Source: Ianthella basta (lineage: Eukaryota > Porifera > Demospongiae > Verongiida > Ianthellidae). Taken from it: 64,000 bases of DNA. Location of the stretch: assembly GCA_964019415.1 (NCBI GenBank), contig OZ025873.1, forward strand, positions 1,364,987-1,428,986, in the 5' to 3' direction. Below, piece by piece: positions 62,358 to 64,000 of this stretch; the first letter of the stretch is position 1, and each line of letters starts with the position of its first letter. Position numbers and translations under genes: made by a program. Below the pieces are notes generated by a model. That model had not been told where the DNA came from. It saw nothing but the letters and a program-made list of their open reading frames with translations, and searched no databases.

Positions 62358-63678
62358 ATGTGTGATTCAGGGATGTGTGCTTGACATACTGTTCAGTGTA
62401 TCACATTTACAGTATGATCTTTGCTAGCAGTGACAGTTCATTGATTTAATTATCATTATTTTTAGTATTAATTTTGTTTGCTAAAAGCATGGTGGTTATT
62501 TAAGAAGTTATTTTATATAAAGTTTAGTTACTTCTTACTCTGATTACAAAGGCGCTGTGTCCTAGTCTCCCTTGCAAATTGTTGCATGTATCCTCTAGCT
62601 ATCTACCACTTCACACCCATCTCTCCCTCACTGTGTGTAGCTGACCATTGTTCCTGACAGTGCTTGGGGAGGGGAGGGCCTGCTGGGATGTGACATTGGG
62701 TTTGGGTATCTTCATCGCATCCCGGCCAAAGCCATGACCAGCTCTAAAGTGAAGGAGCCCGTGGAGGGCAGCGGGTACACCAGTTCTTCCACCTTCACTG
62801 AAGTAAGTGCACTCTCATCATCGATAGTTTGTAGTAGCACGTGTGTGTGTGTGTGTGTGTGTGTGGAAGGAGGGGTGTTTGTGTGGGGTGTGGGGGGTGT
62901 GGGTGTGTGTTTGTTGCTGTCAGCAAGGGTTGATCATCCATCCTTTGAGCACTTTTGTATCTGAAATTTGGGTAAGTTCTTTTTGTGAAATATCTTTGGT
63001 GAATCGTGCATGGTCCTTCCTTGAGCAGTGTGCTGTCCTTGGGTGCAGGTGCCTCTCTCTGTGCCGTCCGGACCACCCACTCCAGTGCATTACAACAGCA
63101 CAACGTCCGAGGCCATCCCCCACACCGAAGCCAGCCCTGACACCTCAATCACTCAGCCAATCCCGCAAGCTCCTGCTGATACAAGTGTTACAGTTCTTGG
63201 CGGCAGTCCTGCAGGAACAGCGCTGTCTTCCTTTAGCCCTCAGCCAACCATCACGCCACAGCAGGTTGGCACCACACAAGTTAGTGAGACAGGACCCAGT
63301 CTAAATGAACCTGCTCTGACAACATCACCACTCTCTTACGGTGCATCACCACATGTCAGTACTGCTCCCGAGCCCACTGCGACGGCATCACCCCTCACAT
63401 ATGGTGCAGTTCCTTTTGTTGTGCCCACCAACCAGATGCCTGTCGTTGGCATGGCCTCTCCTGCCCAATCTGGTCTAATGATTCCAGCTCCGGTTAAGAT
63501 AGAGCTACCTTCAATGCTGTCCACAAATGTGGCTATGTCACCTCAGCAGCCAAGCCTCGTGGTCCCAGGTGGATCTCCCCCAAGTGTCGGGCTACCGTCT
63601 GTTTCCATATCACCGCAGGTACCTATTTCAGCAGGGGGTGTCATGCCACCTGGCTCGGCTGCTCTGGAGCGCACATAA
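60044..63678 (+). CDS. GORASP: Golgi reassembly-stacking protein (GRASP55/65)
   Basis: Nine coding exons: 60044-60109, 60794-60874, 61112-61208, 61410-61457, 61647-61705, 61812-61898, 62092-62178, 62641-62802, 63049-63678. All have GT/AG borders and consistent phase, giving 438 aa, close to the 440-452 aa of vertebrate GRASPs. MGAGQSS gives the N-terminal myristoylation glycine. Two PDZ-like GRASP repeats follow: [19 protein letters not shown]...[17 protein letters not shown], then [18 protein letters not shown]...[15 protein letters not shown] with FGYLHRIP. Residues from about 230 form the Pro/Ser/Thr-rich regulatory tail, encoded mainly by the single last exon. GRASPs oligomerise in trans to link Golgi cisternae and act in unconventional secretion. 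The single gene cannot be assigned to the vertebrate GORASP1/2 split. Introns carry several GT/CA microsatellites. Confidence 0.97.
60252..60282. repeat. (GT)n microsatellite, GORASP intron 1
   Basis: A run of about 31 bp of GT. A second, longer run of about 44 bp lies near 60699-60742 in the same intron. Confidence 0.95.
61235..61269. repeat. (CA)n microsatellite, GORASP intron 3
   Basis: About 35 bp of CA starting roughly 27 bp after the exon 3 donor, on the coding strand. Confidence 0.95.
61555..61616. repeat. Compound (TG)n(GA)n(GGGA)n microsatellite, GORASP intron 4
   Basis: TG repeats pass directly into GA repeats and then GGGA repeats, making a purine-rich tract about 30 bp before the exon 5 acceptor. 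Confidence 0.9.
62282..62356. repeat. (GT)n microsatellite, GORASP intron 7
   Basis: About 75 bp of nearly pure GT. Shorter GT runs also occur in intron 6 (61993-62035, with GCGCGC) and intron 8 (62839-62866). Confidence 0.95.
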
Positions 63679-63875
63679 CATAACTGTTGTCAGTCAGTTT
63701 TGTATACGAGTAACTACCTACAGAACTATAGTCTGTCCTTGTCTTCATTGCTTACAATACTACTTTTAACTTTCTGCGGTGAAGATATTTGTCTGAATTG
63801 CCTGTCAGTGCGTATATACAAATTGCCGTGTGAGCGCGTGATGAGCGCCTACTAAGCGCCCGCCGACGGTCTAAA
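63679..63875 (+). other. Short spacer between GORASP and the next gene
   Basis: 197 bp separate the GORASP stop from the next start codon. The spacer must hold the GORASP 3' UTR and the next promoter. No AATAAA is visible. Just before the next ATG there is a CpG-bearing stretch (GTGAGCGCGTG, GAGCGCC, CCCGCCGACGG). Confidence 0.6.
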
Positions 63876-64000
63876 ATGGCGGACACGGAACAGCTTCAGC
63901 GTACGAACGCTAGGCTCCATCAGGAGTTGAGGACTCGAGATGACAGATGCAGACAGCTACAAAGAGAGAAAGAGGAGTTGTCTGCTCGCTTAGAGTCACA
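63876..64000 (+). CDS. N-terminus of a coiled-coil protein, partial
   Basis: The ATG lies in the context AAAATGGCGGAC. The frame is open to the window end, giving 41 residues beginning MADTEQLQRTNARLHQEL. The composition is strongly heptad-like and charged (QLQREKEELSARLES). It starts 197 bp downstream of GORASP in the same orientation. The rest is outside the window, so no family can be named. The start context and coding-like sequence support a real gene start. Confidence 0.6.
   Translation, partial: MADTEQLQRTNARLHQELRTRDDRCRQLQREKEELSARLES

Overview
The window is animal nuclear DNA, most likely from a marine invertebrate. Two cellular genes with many short introns occupy the right end, including a clear GORASP/GRASP Golgi gene. 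They are joined by animal-type retroelements: a GmR1-like Ty3/gypsy element, a CR1/L2-like LINE with a 2A peptide, and an R2/HERO-like LINE. A sponge or another early-branching or spiralian invertebrate would fit, but the sequence alone does not settle the phylum.

From base 1 to about 49,516 the DNA is one enormous minisatellite with a 10-bp unit (consensus GCAAGATGAG and variants). It is interrupted by an intact 5,077-bp LTR retrotransposon (4028-9104), a 185-bp non-repeat island (10404-10588) and a decayed LINE (25819-29187). The array has two variant families that meet near 39,137. It carries higher-order repeats of about 2,618, 1,723, 740 and 540 bp, and one segment of about 200 bp in inverted orientation (42973-43174). 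At 49,517 it gives way in one step to a 21-bp satellite that shares the word CAAGATG. Next come a CA microsatellite and a 5'-truncated R2/HERO-like LINE (51464-about 53640).

From about 54,300 the DNA is genic. On the minus strand lie the last two exons of an unrecognised protein with a C-terminal membrane segment (54385-54873), then a multi-exon gene for a coiled-coil protein ending in a CAP-Gly domain (56888-59944). A TIR-bounded DNA transposon remnant lies between them. The CAP-Gly gene is head-to-head with the plus-strand GORASP gene (60044-63678, nine coding exons, 438 aa), with only 99 bp between the two start codons, so they probably share a bidirectional promoter. A further plus-strand gene with a coiled-coil N-terminus begins at 63876 and runs off the window.

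The strongest observations are as follows. (1) The LTR element has the rare gag-PR-INT-RT-RH order and a SCAN-like Gag, and a paralogous higher-order repeat preserves its exact empty site. (2) The minisatellite keeps a 10.0-bp phase for kilobases, and its minus strand encodes the same decapeptide in all three frames. (3) The LINE carries a 2A ribosome-skipping motif at the N-terminus of its polyprotein.
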